Of a stretch of 48,189 nt of DNA, positions 16,732 through 24,785 are shown one piece after another; within the stretch, counting starts at the first letter, position 1; every line of letters begins with the position of its first letter. Source of the DNA: Bradyrhizobium pachyrhizi (GTDB taxonomy: Bacteria; Pseudomonadota; Alphaproteobacteria; Rhizobiales; Xanthobacteraceae); NCBI RefSeq assembly GCF_001189245.1, contig NZ_LFIQ01000088.1, positions 141,784 to 189,972 on the forward strand, in the 5' to 3' direction. The notes beneath the pieces were generated by a model. It did no database searches. It saw only the letters and a list, made by a program, of their open reading frames with translations, and was not told where the DNA came from. The translations under genes and the position numbers were made by a program.

Positions 16732-16985
16732 CCCTCCTCCCTTGCGGGTAGGGCAATCGCATATGGCCGTTTGAGGCAATCGGAGTTCCCACAAACTCGT
16801 CATGCCCGGGCTTGTCCCGGGCATCCATGTCTTCGTTTCCACGCAAAGACCGGGCATCCACGTCTTCGTTTCCACGCAAAGAAAAGACGTAGATGGCCGG
16901 GACAAGCCCGGCCATGACGGCGCGGAAGAATCGGTTCATTCCAAATGCGATTGCCCTGCCCTTGCGGGGGAGGGTGGGGAGAAGA
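16732..16985. repeat. Intergenic palindromic repeats, one nested inside another
   Basis: This covers most of a 344-bp gap without genes. The outer arms are GGGCAATCGCAT (about 16752-16763) and ATGCGATTGCCC (about 16946-16957), flanked by CCTCCTCCCTTGCGGG-like and CCCTTGCGGGGGAGG-like pieces. Inside lies a second palindrome, from CGTCATGCCCGGGCTTGTCC (about 16799) to its mirror ending CCATGACGG (16920). This looks like one repeat inserted into another. Confidence 0.65.
16817..16882. repeat. Tandem duplication of a 33-bp unit
   Basis: The unit beginning CCGGGCATCC and ending CACGCAAAGA occurs at 16817-16849 and again at 16850-16882, with one T/C difference. It lies within the inner palindrome. 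Confidence 0.85.
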
Positions 16986-17003
16986 GTGGCCCGGGCGTGA
17001 GTG

Positions 17004-17441
17004 TCAATGAGAAGTTTCTCCGAACACCATCTGCCAGCCCTTGCGGGTATCCATGTATTCCCGCACCTGCTTGATGCGGCCCGCCTCGACCACGAACACG
17101 AAGCAGTAGTCATTCTCATAGCGTCGGCCGCCCGGCACCGTCGCGCGCATGCGCTCCTCGACGATCACGCTGTCGCCGTCGGCATGAACGGCGCGGAACG
17201 CGATGTCGATCTCGGAGAACAGGCGGTGCATCTCGGTCGAGATGAAGCGGGCGATCGCGTCAGCGCCGATCATGTGGTCGGCGTGATCGAGCGCGACCGC
17301 GGTGGCGTTGCCGGCGGGCGCGATCCATTCGGCATCCGGCGCGAACAGCGCGGCAATCAGCTTGGCGTCGCGGGTCCTGAACGTTTGCCAGGCGTTCAGG
17401 ACAATTTGCTTGCTGGCTTCCCTGGCTGCCGGGTTGGTCAT
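17004..17441 (-). CDS. NTF2-like/SnoaL-like domain protein
   Basis: 145 residues. AWQTFRTRDAKLIAALFAPDAEWIAPAGN, GADAIARFISTEM and RYENDYCFVFVVEAGRIKQVREYMD are the standard SnoaL/NTF2-like pattern, an alpha+beta barrel that can bind or turn over small hydrophobic molecules. GGAGA lies before the ATG. Convergent with repeats on one side and divergent from the AdaA-like gene on the other (about 125 bp apart). Function unknown. Confidence 0.85.
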   Translation of the reverse strand: MTNPAAREASKQIVLNAWQTFRTRDAKLIAALFAPDAEWIAPAGNATAVALDHADHMIGADAIARFISTEMHRLFSEIDIAFRAVHADGDSVIVEERMRATVPGGRRYENDYCFVFVVEAGRIKQVREYMDTRKGWQMVFGETSH

Positions 17442-17565
17442 GGCGATGTCTCCGGGTTGATCGATCGGATCGATCTAGGTCAGCGCTGCGGGTCGCGCTG
17501 GCCGGAATCGGACCTCATCATCTTGGACCGCTTTCCTTGATCGCGCGACGCGCTAGTCTCCGCCC

Positions 17566-18135
17566 ATGCTCAGCTTCGATGTCTGCAACGCTGCGCGGCT
17601 GCGGCGCGACGCGCGCTATGACGGCCGCTTCTTCACGGCGGTGAGGACCACGCGGATCTATTCCCGCCCGGTCTGCCCGGTGAAGCATCCGCTGCCGCGC
17701 AACGTCACCTATTACCCGACCGCCGCCGCAGCCGAGGCGGCGGGCTATCGGCCGTGCCTGCGCTGCCGTCCCGAAACCGCGCCGTTCTGTCCGGCCTGGA
17801 ACGGCACGCGCTCCACGGTTGCGCGCGCGCTGAAGCTGATCGACGGCGGCGCGCTGGAGCGCGGTTCGGTCGCTGCACTGGCCGACCGGCTCGGCATCAC
17901 CGCGCGCCACCTCGCCCGACTGTTCGAGCGCCATGTCGGCGCCAGCCCGCAACAGGTCGCGACCACGCGTCGCGTGCAGCGCGCCAAGCGCCTGATCGAC
18001 ACCACCGACGACGCTATGACCGAGATCGCCTTCCGCGCCGGCTTCGGCAGCGTCCGCCGTTTCAACGCCGCCTTCGCTGACCTCTACGGCCGCTCGCCGT
18101 CGAGCCTGCGCGCGTCTTCGCGCGGGCGGAGGTGA
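17566..18135 (+). CDS. AdaA-like methylphosphotriester-domain/AraC-type regulator, acceptor Cys replaced by Ser
   Basis: 189 residues: an Ada N-terminal metal-binding domain (about 5-75) joined to an AraC-type double HTH (about 85-185), the AdaA layout; no AlkA or Ogt domain follows. In E. coli Ada four cysteines (38, 42, 69, 72) bind zinc and Cys38 takes the methyl group from phosphotriesters. Here the aligned residues are Ser33, Cys37, Cys64 and Cys67: the sequence reads TTRIYSRPVCPVK where FCRPSC or YCRPVC is usual, and the codon is TCC. So either sensing is lost, or a different ligand is used. Extra cysteines Cys7 and Cys75 are nearby. It is expected to control alkylation repair, but no repair gene is adjacent. 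Confidence 0.82.
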   Translation: MLSFDVCNAARLRRDARYDGRFFTAVRTTRIYSRPVCPVKHPLPRNVTYYPTAAAAEAAGYRPCLRCRPETAPFCPAWNGTRSTVARALKLIDGGALERGSVAALADRLGITARHLARLFERHVGASPQQVATTRRVQRAKRLIDTTDDAMTEIAFRAGFGSVRRFNAAFADLYGRSPSSLRASSRGRR

Positions 18136-18202
18136 GGGGACGAGAAAGGGGTGGATCGCGCCTAGCCATGCGGCAACGATTAGGTCAACCCACCTGACCA
18201 TC

Positions 18203-18230
18203 TTTACCCATTGCGGCAGCTTGCCATAAT
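18203..18230 (+). promoter_or_regulatory. Candidate promoter for the leuA leader
   Basis: TTTACC (18203-18208) and CATAAT (18225-18230) are 16 bases apart, about 90 bp upstream of the leader-peptide ATG. The -10 matches five of six consensus bases. Confidence 0.4.
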
Positions 18231-18317
18231 CGTCTAGAACGACGGCGCACAGCGCGTCCCGGCAACCAACCGTCAATGGCTTTGTCCGAGGATTTTGGCG
18301 CTCAACAGGGTCTGGCA

Positions 18318-18434
18318 ATGCTGATTCGCGGCCAAATTGATGGGATTTCAGGGGAGGTGGCCGAGGCTACCGCCACGATCCCTGCCGCAGCGCCCACCCT
18401 GCTTATTGGCGGCCTTCTTCTTACCTGCCCCTGA
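18318..18434 (+). CDS. Putative leucine leader peptide upstream of leuA (38 codons)
   Basis: An ATG at 18318, preceded by CAGGG at a good distance, opens a 38-codon frame that ends TLLIGGLLLTCP and stops with TGA at 18432-18434. Five Leu codons and one Ile codon fall within eight codons (CTG CTT ATT GGC GGC CTT CTT CTT, 18399-18422), directly before an RNA hairpin region and 125 bp before leuA. That is the layout of leader peptides that sense leucyl-tRNA by ribosome stalling. A GTG at 18357, preceded by GGGGAG with almost no spacing, is an alternative start. Leucine attenuation of leu/ilv genes is known in proteobacteria; its operation here is inferred. Confidence 0.65.
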   Translation: MLIRGQIDGISGEVAEATATIPAAAPTLLIGGLLLTCP

Positions 18435-18495
18435 GGGCCGGCTGGGCGTTTGCGCCTGGGCACTCAGGGGTTTGTACGAGATCACCGAACCCTGA
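18428..18495 (+). promoter_or_regulatory. Candidate attenuator with two mutually exclusive hairpins before leuA
   Basis: CCCCTGAG (18428-18435), which spans the leader stop codon, pairs perfectly with CTCAGGGG (18463-18470), and an inner stem GGCG/CGCC (18445-18448 with 18453-18456) adds to it. The same TCAGGGGTT strand (18464-18472) can instead pair with AACCCTGA (18488-18495), leaving one bulged G. A ribosome at the leader stop would hide the first partner and favour the second hairpin; one stalled at the Leu codons would favour the first. No U-tract follows the second hairpin, so control may be Rho-dependent or translational. Confidence 0.55.
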
Positions 18496-18509
18496 TATCG
18501 CCCAAGTAA

Positions 18510-18524
18510 TTGCTCAAGGAGCAA
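18510..18524 (+). promoter_or_regulatory. Hairpin TTGCTC-AAG-GAGCAA over an AAGGAG site
   Basis: A perfect 6-bp-arm dyad includes AAGGAG (18516-18521), the ribosome site for an in-frame ATG at 18526. Folding would hide that site; the downstream start at 18559 has its own AAAGGA. Confidence 0.4.
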
Positions 18525-18558
18525 CATGACGGGCGCAAAGCTTAAAGGAATTTCTGAC

Positions 18559-20118
18559 ATGGCCACCGCGAACAAGTCCGAGAAGGACCGCGTCATCATT
18601 TTCGACACCACCTTGCGCGACGGCGAGCAGTGCCCCGGCGCCACCATGACCTTCGAGGAGAAGCTCGAGGTTGCCGAACTCCTGGACGACATGGGCGTCG
18701 ACGTCATCGAGGCCGGCTTCCCGATCACCTCGGAAGGCGATTTTCAGGCGGTCAGCGAGATCGCCCGCCGCTCCAAGAACGCGGTCATCGCGGGCCTGTC
18801 GCGCGCCCATCCGGCCGACATCGACCGCTGCGCCGAAGCCGTGAAGTTCGCCCGCCGCGGCCGCGTCCACACCGTGATCGCGACCTCGCCGCTGCATATG
18901 CGGGTGAAGTTGAACAAGACCCCCGAGGAGGTCATCGAGACCTCGGTCGCGATGGTCGCCCGCGCCCGCAACCAGATCGACGACGTCGAATGGTCGGCCG
19001 AGGACGGTACCCGCAGCGAAATGGACTATCTGTGCCGGATTGTCGAAGCGGTGATCAAGGCCGGCGCCACCACGGTGAACATCCCCGACACCGTCGGCTA
19101 CACGGTGCCGGAGGAATACACCAACTTCATGCGCACGCTGATCGAGCGCGTGCCGAACTCCGACAAGGCGATCTTCTCGGTGCACTGCCACAACGACCTC
19201 GGCATGGCGGTCGCGAACTCGCTGGCCGGCGTCGTCGGCGGCGCGCGGCAGGTCGAGTGCACCGTCAACGGCATCGGCGAGCGCGCCGGCAATGCCGCGC
19301 TGGAAGAGATCGTGATGGCGATCAATGTGCGGAACGACAAGTTTCCGTACTGGAACAAGATCGACACCACGCAGCTCACCCGCGCCTCGAAGGTGGTGTC
19401 CGCGGCCACCTCGTTCCCGGTGCAGTACAACAAGGCAATCGTCGGCCGTAACGCCTTCGCGCATGAGAGCGGCATCCATCAGGACGGCGTGCTGAAGGAC
19501 GCCTCGACCTACGAGATCATGCGGCCCGAGATGGTCGGCCTGAAGCAGTCCTCGCTGGTGCTCGGCAAGCATTCCGGCCGCCACGCCTTCATCCACAAGC
19601 TGGAGGAGATGGGCTACAAGCTCGGTGCCAACCAGCTGGAGGATGCCTTTACGCGGATGAAGGCGCTGGCCGACCGCAAGAAGGACATCTACGACGAGGA
19701 CATCGAGGCGCTGGTCGACCAGGAGATGGCGGCCGCCCACGACCGCATCAAGCTGACCTCGTTGACCGTGATCGCCGGCACCCATGGCCCGCAGCGCGCG
19801 ACCATGAAGCTCGACGTCGACGGCCAGATCAAGATCGAGGAGGCCGAGGGCAACGGCCCGGTCGACGCTGTCTTCAACTGCATCAAGCGTCTGGTGCCGC
19901 ACGAGGCCAAGCTGGAGCTCTATCAGGTGCACGCGGTGACCGAAGGCACCGACGCGCAGGCCGAAGTCTCGGTGCGTCTGGCCCATGAAGGTCGCTCGAT
20001 GACCGCCCGCGCCGCCGATCCGGACACGCTGGTCGCCTCCGCAAAGGCCTATCTCGGCGCGTTGAACAAGATCGTGATGAAGCGCCAGCGCGATGTCCCG
20101 GCCAAGGCTGCGGGCTGA
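18559..20118 (+). CDS. leuA: 2-isopropylmalate synthase
   Basis: 519 residues, the normal length. It catalyses condensation of acetyl-CoA and 2-oxoisovalerate, the first committed step to leucine. The catalytic FDTTLRDGEQ (15-24) and the metal-binding HCHNDLG (209-215) are intact, as is GERAGNAALEEI; the last about 130 residues form the LeuA allosteric domain that senses leucine (LTSLTVIAGTHGPQ onward). I use the ATG at 18559 (AAAGGA 9 bases upstream, encoding MATANKSEKDRVIIF); an ATG at 18526 would add 11 residues. Upstream lie a Leu-rich leader peptide and alternative hairpins; downstream is a strong terminator, so it is a single-gene transcript. Confidence 0.97.
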   Translation: MATANKSEKDRVIIFDTTLRDGEQCPGATMTFEEKLEVAELLDDMGVDVIEAGFPITSEGDFQAVSEIARRSKNAVIAGLSRAHPADIDRCAEAVKFARRGRVHTVIATSPLHMRVKLNKTPEEVIETSVAMVARARNQIDDVEWSAEDGTRSEMDYLCRIVEAVIKAGATTVNIPDTVGYTVPEEYTNFMRTLIERVPNSDKAIFSVHCHNDLGMAVANSLAGVVGGARQVECTVNGIGERAGNAALEEIVMAINVRNDKFPYWNKIDTTQLTRASKVVSAATSFPVQYNKAIVGRNAFAHESGIHQDGVLKDASTYEIMRPEMVGLKQSSLVLGKHSGRHAFIHKLEEMGYKLGANQLEDAFTRMKALADRKKDIYDEDIEALVDQEMAAAHDRIKLTSLTVIAGTHGPQRATMKLDVDGQIKIEEAEGNGPVDAVFNCIKRLVPHEAKLELYQVHAVTEGTDAQAEVSVRLAHEGRSMTARAADPDTLVASAKAYLGALNKIVMKRQRDVPAKAAG

Positions 20119-20143
20119 CCAGCGAGATCGACCGACAAAGTTG

Positions 20144-20171
20144 AAACGCGGCGCCTCGGCGCCGCGTTTTT
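20144..20171 (+). terminator. Rho-independent terminator of leuA
   Basis: AAACGCGGCGCC (20144-20155) mirrors GGCGCCGCGTTT (20158-20169) and runs into a T-tract, 25 bp after the leuA stop. Confidence 0.9.
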
Positions 20172-20190
20172 GTCAGGGCCCATCCAACCC

Positions 20191-20235
20191 CGTCATCCCC
20201 GCGCAAAGGCTTCGCCGTTGTCGCTGGGATGACGG
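20191..20235. repeat. Short REP-like palindrome
   Basis: CGTCATCCCCGCGCAAAGGC faces CGCTGGGATGACGG with GGC-TTC-GCC in the middle; the same CGTCATCCC/GGGATGACG family as other intergenic elements here. Confidence 0.55.
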
Positions 20236-20407
20236 TGACGAACTGCGCTCGTAACAACAGCTACGGGTGACCTGTTTGGGATGAAAACCGTCCAATTCAG
20301 TCATTCTTGGAATCATTTACCAATATTCCGCTCCATCCCGCACTGCTTTGGAATCTTCCGCGCCATCTCCAGCGCTACGCTGCGTTCTTTCCCGGGGAAC
20401 GCCGTCC

Positions 20408-21397
20408 ATGCCGATCTCCTCCATCGTGACAGACCTTCCGCGCGCCGCCACGCCGGCGGAGACCGCGCTGACGCGCCGGGTCGACCTGACAACGCTTCGC
20501 CTGTTCGTCGCGGTCTGCGACGAGCAGAACCTCACCCGCGCCGCGCAGCGCGAGGGGATCGCGGCGTCGGCGGTGTCGAAGCGGATGAACGATTTCGAGC
20601 TGGCGTTCGGCGTCACGCTGTTCAAGCGGCTCGCCAAGGGCATGGCGCTGACGCCGGCCGGCGAGGCGCTGCTGCACCACGCCCGGGTGACGCTGCTCAA
20701 TGTCGAGAAGATCGCGGTCGAGCTGTCGGAATATTCGCAAGGCGTGCGTGGCCATGTCCGCATGCTCGCCAACCTCTCGGCGATCGTGCAATACCTGCCC
20801 GAGGATCTCTCCGCCTTCTTCGCGGCACATGAATTGCTCCGCGTCGATCTGCAGGAGCGGCCGAGCGGGCAGGTGGTGCGCGGCATCGAGGAGGGCGCGG
20901 CCGAGATCGGCATCTGCTCGGCCGAGGCCGACAGCCGCGCGCTCGAGGCCTTCCATTATCGCTACGACAATCTGGTGGTGGTGATGCGCGCCGACCATCG
21001 GCTGGCCGGCCGCGAGACATTGCTGTTCACCGAGACGCTCGATTTCGACCATATCGGCTTGCACACCGCGAGTTCGATCTATCTGCGCTCGCAATATGCG
21101 GCGACGCAAGCCGGCAAGGCGATGCGGCTGCGCATCAATGTGCCCGGCTTCGATGCGGTCTGCCGCATGGTGCAGGCCAATATGGGGCTCGGGCTGATCC
21201 CCGACCGCGCCTTCGAGGTGGTCGGCGCCGGCATGGGCCTTCGTGCGATCCCGCTGCGCGACGATTGGGGACGGCGCGAGCTGAAGATCGTGGTCCGCGA
21301 CACCGCGCATCTGTCGGCAACCAGCCGTCTGATGCTGGACTATCTGCGGGCGATCGAAACGGATCGGGTCGGCCGGGTTGGCGGACGGGCCAGCTAA
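20408..21397 (+). CDS. LysR family transcriptional regulator
   Basis: 329 residues. The winged HTH is at about 27-85 (TTLRLFVAVCDEQNLTRAAQ, then the recognition helix AASAVSKRMNDFE and FKRLAKGMALTPAGEALL). The co-inducer domain follows (about 110-315) with GLGLIPDRAFE. The ATG at 20408 gives a 26-residue tail before the HTH, a little longer than usual; a start at 20348 is possible but not supported by a ribosome site. No divergent partner gene is close: leuA lies upstream in the same direction behind its terminator, and the secreted-protein gene is 208 bp downstream. Target unknown. Confidence 0.88.
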   Translation: MPISSIVTDLPRAATPAETALTRRVDLTTLRLFVAVCDEQNLTRAAQREGIAASAVSKRMNDFELAFGVTLFKRLAKGMALTPAGEALLHHARVTLLNVEKIAVELSEYSQGVRGHVRMLANLSAIVQYLPEDLSAFFAAHELLRVDLQERPSGQVVRGIEEGAAEIGICSAEADSRALEAFHYRYDNLVVVMRADHRLAGRETLLFTETLDFDHIGLHTASSIYLRSQYAATQAGKAMRLRINVPGFDAVCRMVQANMGLGLIPDRAFEVVGAGMGLRAIPLRDDWGRRELKIVVRDTAHLSATSRLMLDYLRAIETDRVGRVGGRAS

Positions 21398-21424
21398 GCG
21401 ATCAACGCGAAGCGTTTGCGCGGC

Positions 21425-21484
21425 GATCATGCTCGAACCTTGAGCCAAGGCGCGATGACGATCCGACCCAATCTCATCGCCCTT
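21425..21484. repeat. Dispersed repeat, copy A
   Basis: GATCATGCTC followed by GCGCGATGACGAT and AATCTCATCGC matches copy B at 33090-33151 almost base for base apart from the middle. It is a known type of rhizobial intergenic repeat (from memory). Confidence 0.75.
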
Positions 21485-21605
21485 GCATGCGAGCGGTGAG
21501 ATTTCCGGAACGTGAACACGAGCTGCGGCAATCTGTCACACGGATGTTGCGATCGGCCCCGTATGAGGAACCCATTCCAATTTTCAAAAAATGGGGGGCC
21601 TTCGC

Positions 21606-23219
21606 ATGTTCAAATCGCAAACAACTCCGCAAACATCTCGCCGCGTCATTGTCCGGCGCCTGATCGCGGGCACGGCGCTCTCACCGGTGCTTTTTGCGGT
21701 CCATCCGGCGTTGTCCCAGACCGCGGGCAATCCGCACGAATTGCTGGTCGGCACCGCGGTCTACGCCGGCAACGCATCGACCGTCACCGTAGGCCAGACG
21801 CTGCCGACCGGCGCGACGGCTGTGGCGGACGGCAGCTATCCGGGGGTCTTCAACAACGTGGCCGTGGATTCGAATTTCGGCGTGACCGCGCCGGTGGTGA
21901 TCAAGAAATTTCATCTGGAAGGCCGCCGGCTGCGCGAATTCGGCGCGCTGATCGTCCCGGCGGACGTGGCGGTGACGAGCTTCAGCTCCAAGTCTGAACT
22001 GTCGCTGCATTTGTCGCCCGACGGCAAGGCCGTGACGTTCATGGGCTACGACGCGGCGGTGAACCAGCTGGATGTTTCCAACTCCAATTCGCCGAACCAC
22101 GTCGACCCCACTAATCCGGACACCGGCGTGCATGCGCGCGTGGTCGCGGAGTTGGATTTCGACGGCTCGCTGCATCGGACCAAGGTCAACGTCTACAGCG
22201 GCGACAATGGTCGTGGCGCGATCCGCGCAAACAAGGTCAATGGCACCCAGACCGACCAGTATTTCACGGTCGGCAATGCCGGCAACGGCAGCGGCACCCA
22301 GCCCGCGCTTGTCGTCAATGACACCGGCGTTCAACTTGCGACGCCCGGTGTCGATGGTTCCGACGCCGTGGTTGGCGTGCAGCAGGGCACGCCCGGCAGC
22401 AAGAATGGCTTCCAGTTCGGCTTCTCGGTTGCCCAGCTCGGCTTTGCTGCCGACAAGTCCGGCAAGGACGATAATTTCCGCGGCCTCGCGATCTCCGGCA
22501 ACACGCTTTACGTCACCAAGGGCAGCGGCAGCAACGGCATCAACACCGTCTATCAGGTCGGCCAGCCGGGCGTGTTGCCGACGAGGGGTACGGCCGCGTC
22601 GACGACGTTCAGCATTCTTCCGGGTTTCCCGAACAATCCCTCGGCGAACTCCGGCGCGAGGGGCTTCTATCCCTTCGGCATCTGGTTCGCCAATGCGACG
22701 ACGCTTTATGTCGCCCAGGAAGGTGATGGCAATCTCGCCGACGCGGCCACGTCGCCGACCGCAGGCCTTCAGAAATGGATCTATGCCAACGGCAGCTGGA
22801 GCCTTGCCTACACGCTGCAACAGGGCCTGAACCTCGGCACGCTCTATCATGTCAACGGCTATCCGACTGATCCGGCAACCGGCGGCCTGCGCAACATCAC
22901 CGGCCGCATCAACCGCGACGGCACCGCGACGCTTTTCGCGGTGACGTCGACCGTGGGCAACTCGGTCGAGCCCGGCGCCGATCCGAATCAAGTCGTCACC
23001 ATCACGGACAGGGTCGCGGCGACGACGCTTCCGGCGAACGAAGCCTTTGACGTCGTTGTGCCGCCGGCGTTCGGCATGGTCTATCGCGGCGTGTCGTTCG
23101 CTCCCGTCAATTGCGATGGCGATCACGGCCGGATGAAGGACAACGGCCGCGGCCACGACGACGGCAACAATGCGCAGGACGACGTCTGCGGCCCGACCCG
23201 GATTGCTGCGGGGCACTGA
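21606..23219 (+). CDS. Secreted protein of unknown function, beta-propeller-like
   Basis: 537 residues. An N-terminal signal of twin-Arg-like character (RRVIVRRLIAGTALSPVLF) ends at about ALSQ, residue 38. The rest is rich in Gly, Asn, Thr and Asp, with repeated strand-turn units such as NTLYVTKGSGSNG, ATTLYVAQEGDGN and NITGRINRDGTATLFAVTST, suggesting a beta-propeller or beta-rich extracellular protein. The C-terminus is unusually rich in His, Asp and Asn (about 505-530), a possible metal site, with a Cys pair at DNCDGDH-like and DDVCGP positions. The ATG at 21606 follows GGGGGGCC; an ATG at 21591 is also in frame. I do not recognise a named family. Confidence 0.75.
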   Translation: MFKSQTTPQTSRRVIVRRLIAGTALSPVLFAVHPALSQTAGNPHELLVGTAVYAGNASTVTVGQTLPTGATAVADGSYPGVFNNVAVDSNFGVTAPVVIKKFHLEGRRLREFGALIVPADVAVTSFSSKSELSLHLSPDGKAVTFMGYDAAVNQLDVSNSNSPNHVDPTNPDTGVHARVVAELDFDGSLHRTKVNVYSGDNGRGAIRANKVNGTQTDQYFTVGNAGNGSGTQPALVVNDTGVQLATPGVDGSDAVVGVQQGTPGSKNGFQFGFSVAQLGFAADKSGKDDNFRGLAISGNTLYVTKGSGSNGINTVYQVGQPGVLPTRGTAASTTFSILPGFPNNPSANSGARGFYPFGIWFANATTLYVAQEGDGNLADAATSPTAGLQKWIYANGSWSLAYTLQQGLNLGTLYHVNGYPTDPATGGLRNITGRINRDGTATLFAVTSTVGNSVEPGADPNQVVTITDRVAATTLPANEAFDVVVPPAFGMVYRGVSFAPVNCDGDHGRMKDNGRGHDDGNNAQDDVCGPTRIAAGH

Positions 23220-23495
23220 TCGCCGCGACCCGGCGGAGCCTGTGCCGGCTACTTCCGGTCAGGCTTCGGCTGGATCAGGCGAGGCACGATCGGCTGAACC
23301 CGATCGCGCCTTCCGTATTGCACCAGCCTCACGATCTCACTGCAGAATCTTCATGCAGCAGGGGCCTTCCGGTTGCCGCTTCGCGGGTTAGGTAGTGGGG
23401 TGCGATTCACTGCAGCGGAGTGCCGGCGCGCATGATCGTGACGCCATTGGCCGTCCAGTGCATGCATCCGGGACGCTACACAGGGCAGGAGTGCG

Positions 23496-24137
23496 ATGAT
23501 GGCGGACACGATTTCCGGCATTCGAATCCCGGACAGCAAGATCGCGCGGGAGGCCGCCGAGTTGGTGCGGCAATATGAGACCGAGATGTTGTTCAATCAC
23601 TCGGTCCGCGTGTTTGTGTTCGGCGCGCTCAAGGGTGCCAGGCAAAATCTGAAGTTCGACGCTGAATTGCTTTATGTTGCCGCGCTGTTTCATGATCTCG
23701 GCCTCGTCGATCATTTTCATACCGAGACCAAACGGTTTGAGGTCGACGGCGCCGATGCGGCGCGCAAGTTTCTCAGGAGCCGCGGCGTCGCCGAGCCCAA
23801 AGCGGACCTGGTGTGGGAGGCGATCGCCTTGCACACCACGCCCGGCATTCCGCAATACATGCGGCCGGAAATCGCGCTCACCAATGCGGGCGTATTGGTC
23901 GATGCCGTCGGCGTCGGATACGATGACTACACGGCTGAGCAGCGCGACGGCGTCCTTGCAGCGTTGCCCCGCGGCGATTTCAAGAACGAGTTCATCGAGG
24001 TTCAGACTTGCTCGGCCCTGAAGAAGCCGCAGACCACGTTCGGTACGGTCAATTTTGACTTCGTCGCGGAGCGCGATCCCACATTTCACAGGCCGAATGC
24101 CTGCACCCGGATCCGCAATACGCCGTGGCCGAGTTGA
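23496..24137 (+). CDS. HD-domain metal-dependent hydrolase, unknown substrate
   Basis: 213 residues with the HD pattern: His35 (FNHSVRVF), His66-Asp67 (ALFHDLGL), His113 (ALHTT) and Asp in LVDAVGVGYDD. The arrangement resembles the HD proteins related to cyanamide hydratase and small phosphohydrolases. AGGAG is 5-6 bases before the ATG; a second ATG is one codon later. It is convergent with mobA, 15 bp between stops, which puts it at the edge of the formate dehydrogenase cluster without proving a link. Confidence 0.82.
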   Translation: MMADTISGIRIPDSKIAREAAELVRQYETEMLFNHSVRVFVFGALKGARQNLKFDAELLYVAALFHDLGLVDHFHTETKRFEVDGADAARKFLRSRGVAEPKADLVWEAIALHTTPGIPQYMRPEIALTNAGVLVDAVGVGYDDYTAEQRDGVLAALPRGDFKNEFIEVQTCSALKKPQTTFGTVNFDFVAERDPTFHRPNACTRIRNTPWPS

Positions 24138-24152
24138 GCCGGACGGCGGACA

Positions 24153-24785
24153 TCAGCCGCCGTCGAGCGCGGCGAGGCGGTCGGCTTCCGCGATGTCCTC
24201 GACGGTGTTGGCATTGAAGAACGGATCGAGCGGCTCGGTCGGCCACTCGACCGTTGCGAGTGGATAGCGTGCGGTCCAGCGGTCGATCTTGCGCACGTCC
24301 TCGACGACCAGCGCTTGGCGCAATTCGTTCCGCAGGCGCACGCTCCAGAGGCCGATCACCGGATGCGTCTGCCCGCCGGATGAAGCGACCGCGAACTCGG
24401 CATTCTGCGCTCGACGCGCTTCTTCGAGGCGCGTGACGAGGTCGCGCGGCAGAAACGGACAGTCGCCCGCGGCGCTCAGCACCCATTTCGCATCCGGCCG
24501 ATGGGCCGCAACCCAGTCGAGCGCGGCCAGGATGCCGGCGAGGGGGCCGGGATAGTCGGCGACATCGTCGGCGACGACCGGAAGGCCGAACGCGGCGAAG
24601 CGCGCCGGGTCGCCATTGGCGTTGATGATCAGCCCGCTGCATTGCGGAGCGAGACGGTCGATCACCCGCTGCAGAATGGTGCGGCCCGCGATCTTGCGCA
24701 TCGGCTTGTCGCCGCCGCCCATCCGGCGCGCGAGGCCGCCGGCGAGCAGCACGCCCGGGATGTTAGTCCCCGGAATGTCAGTCAT
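24153..24785 (-). CDS. mobA: Molybdenum cofactor guanylyltransferase
   Basis: 210 residues. MobA joins GMP to molybdopterin to make the guanine-dinucleotide cofactor used by DMSO-reductase-family enzymes such as formate dehydrogenase. The nucleotide-binding [15 protein letters not shown] (14-28), [10 protein letters not shown] with its metal-binding Asp, and [11 protein letters not shown] near the end are family hallmarks. Its ATG overlaps the end of fdhD by 8 bp (24778-24785), so the two are translated together. The longer frame with extra N-terminal residues lies inside fdhD and is rejected. Confidence 0.92.
   Translation of the reverse strand: MTDIPGTNIPGVLLAGGLARRMGGGDKPMRKIAGRTILQRVIDRLAPQCSGLIINANGDPARFAAFGLPVVADDVADYPGPLAGILAALDWVAAHRPDAKWVLSAAGDCPFLPRDLVTRLEEARRAQNAEFAVASSGGQTHPVIGLWSVRLRNELRQALVVEDVRKIDRWTARYPLATVEWPTEPLDPFFNANTVEDIAEADRLAALDGG

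Noticed and set aside
16703..17119. Short open frames on both strands over 16.7-17.1 kb
   Set aside because: They translate palindromic repeats and part of the NTF2-like gene in the wrong frame.
21681..23216. A 511-residue minus-strand frame opposite the secreted protein gene
   Set aside because: The plus-strand frame has a signal peptide, a ribosome site and normal composition; the minus one has none of these.
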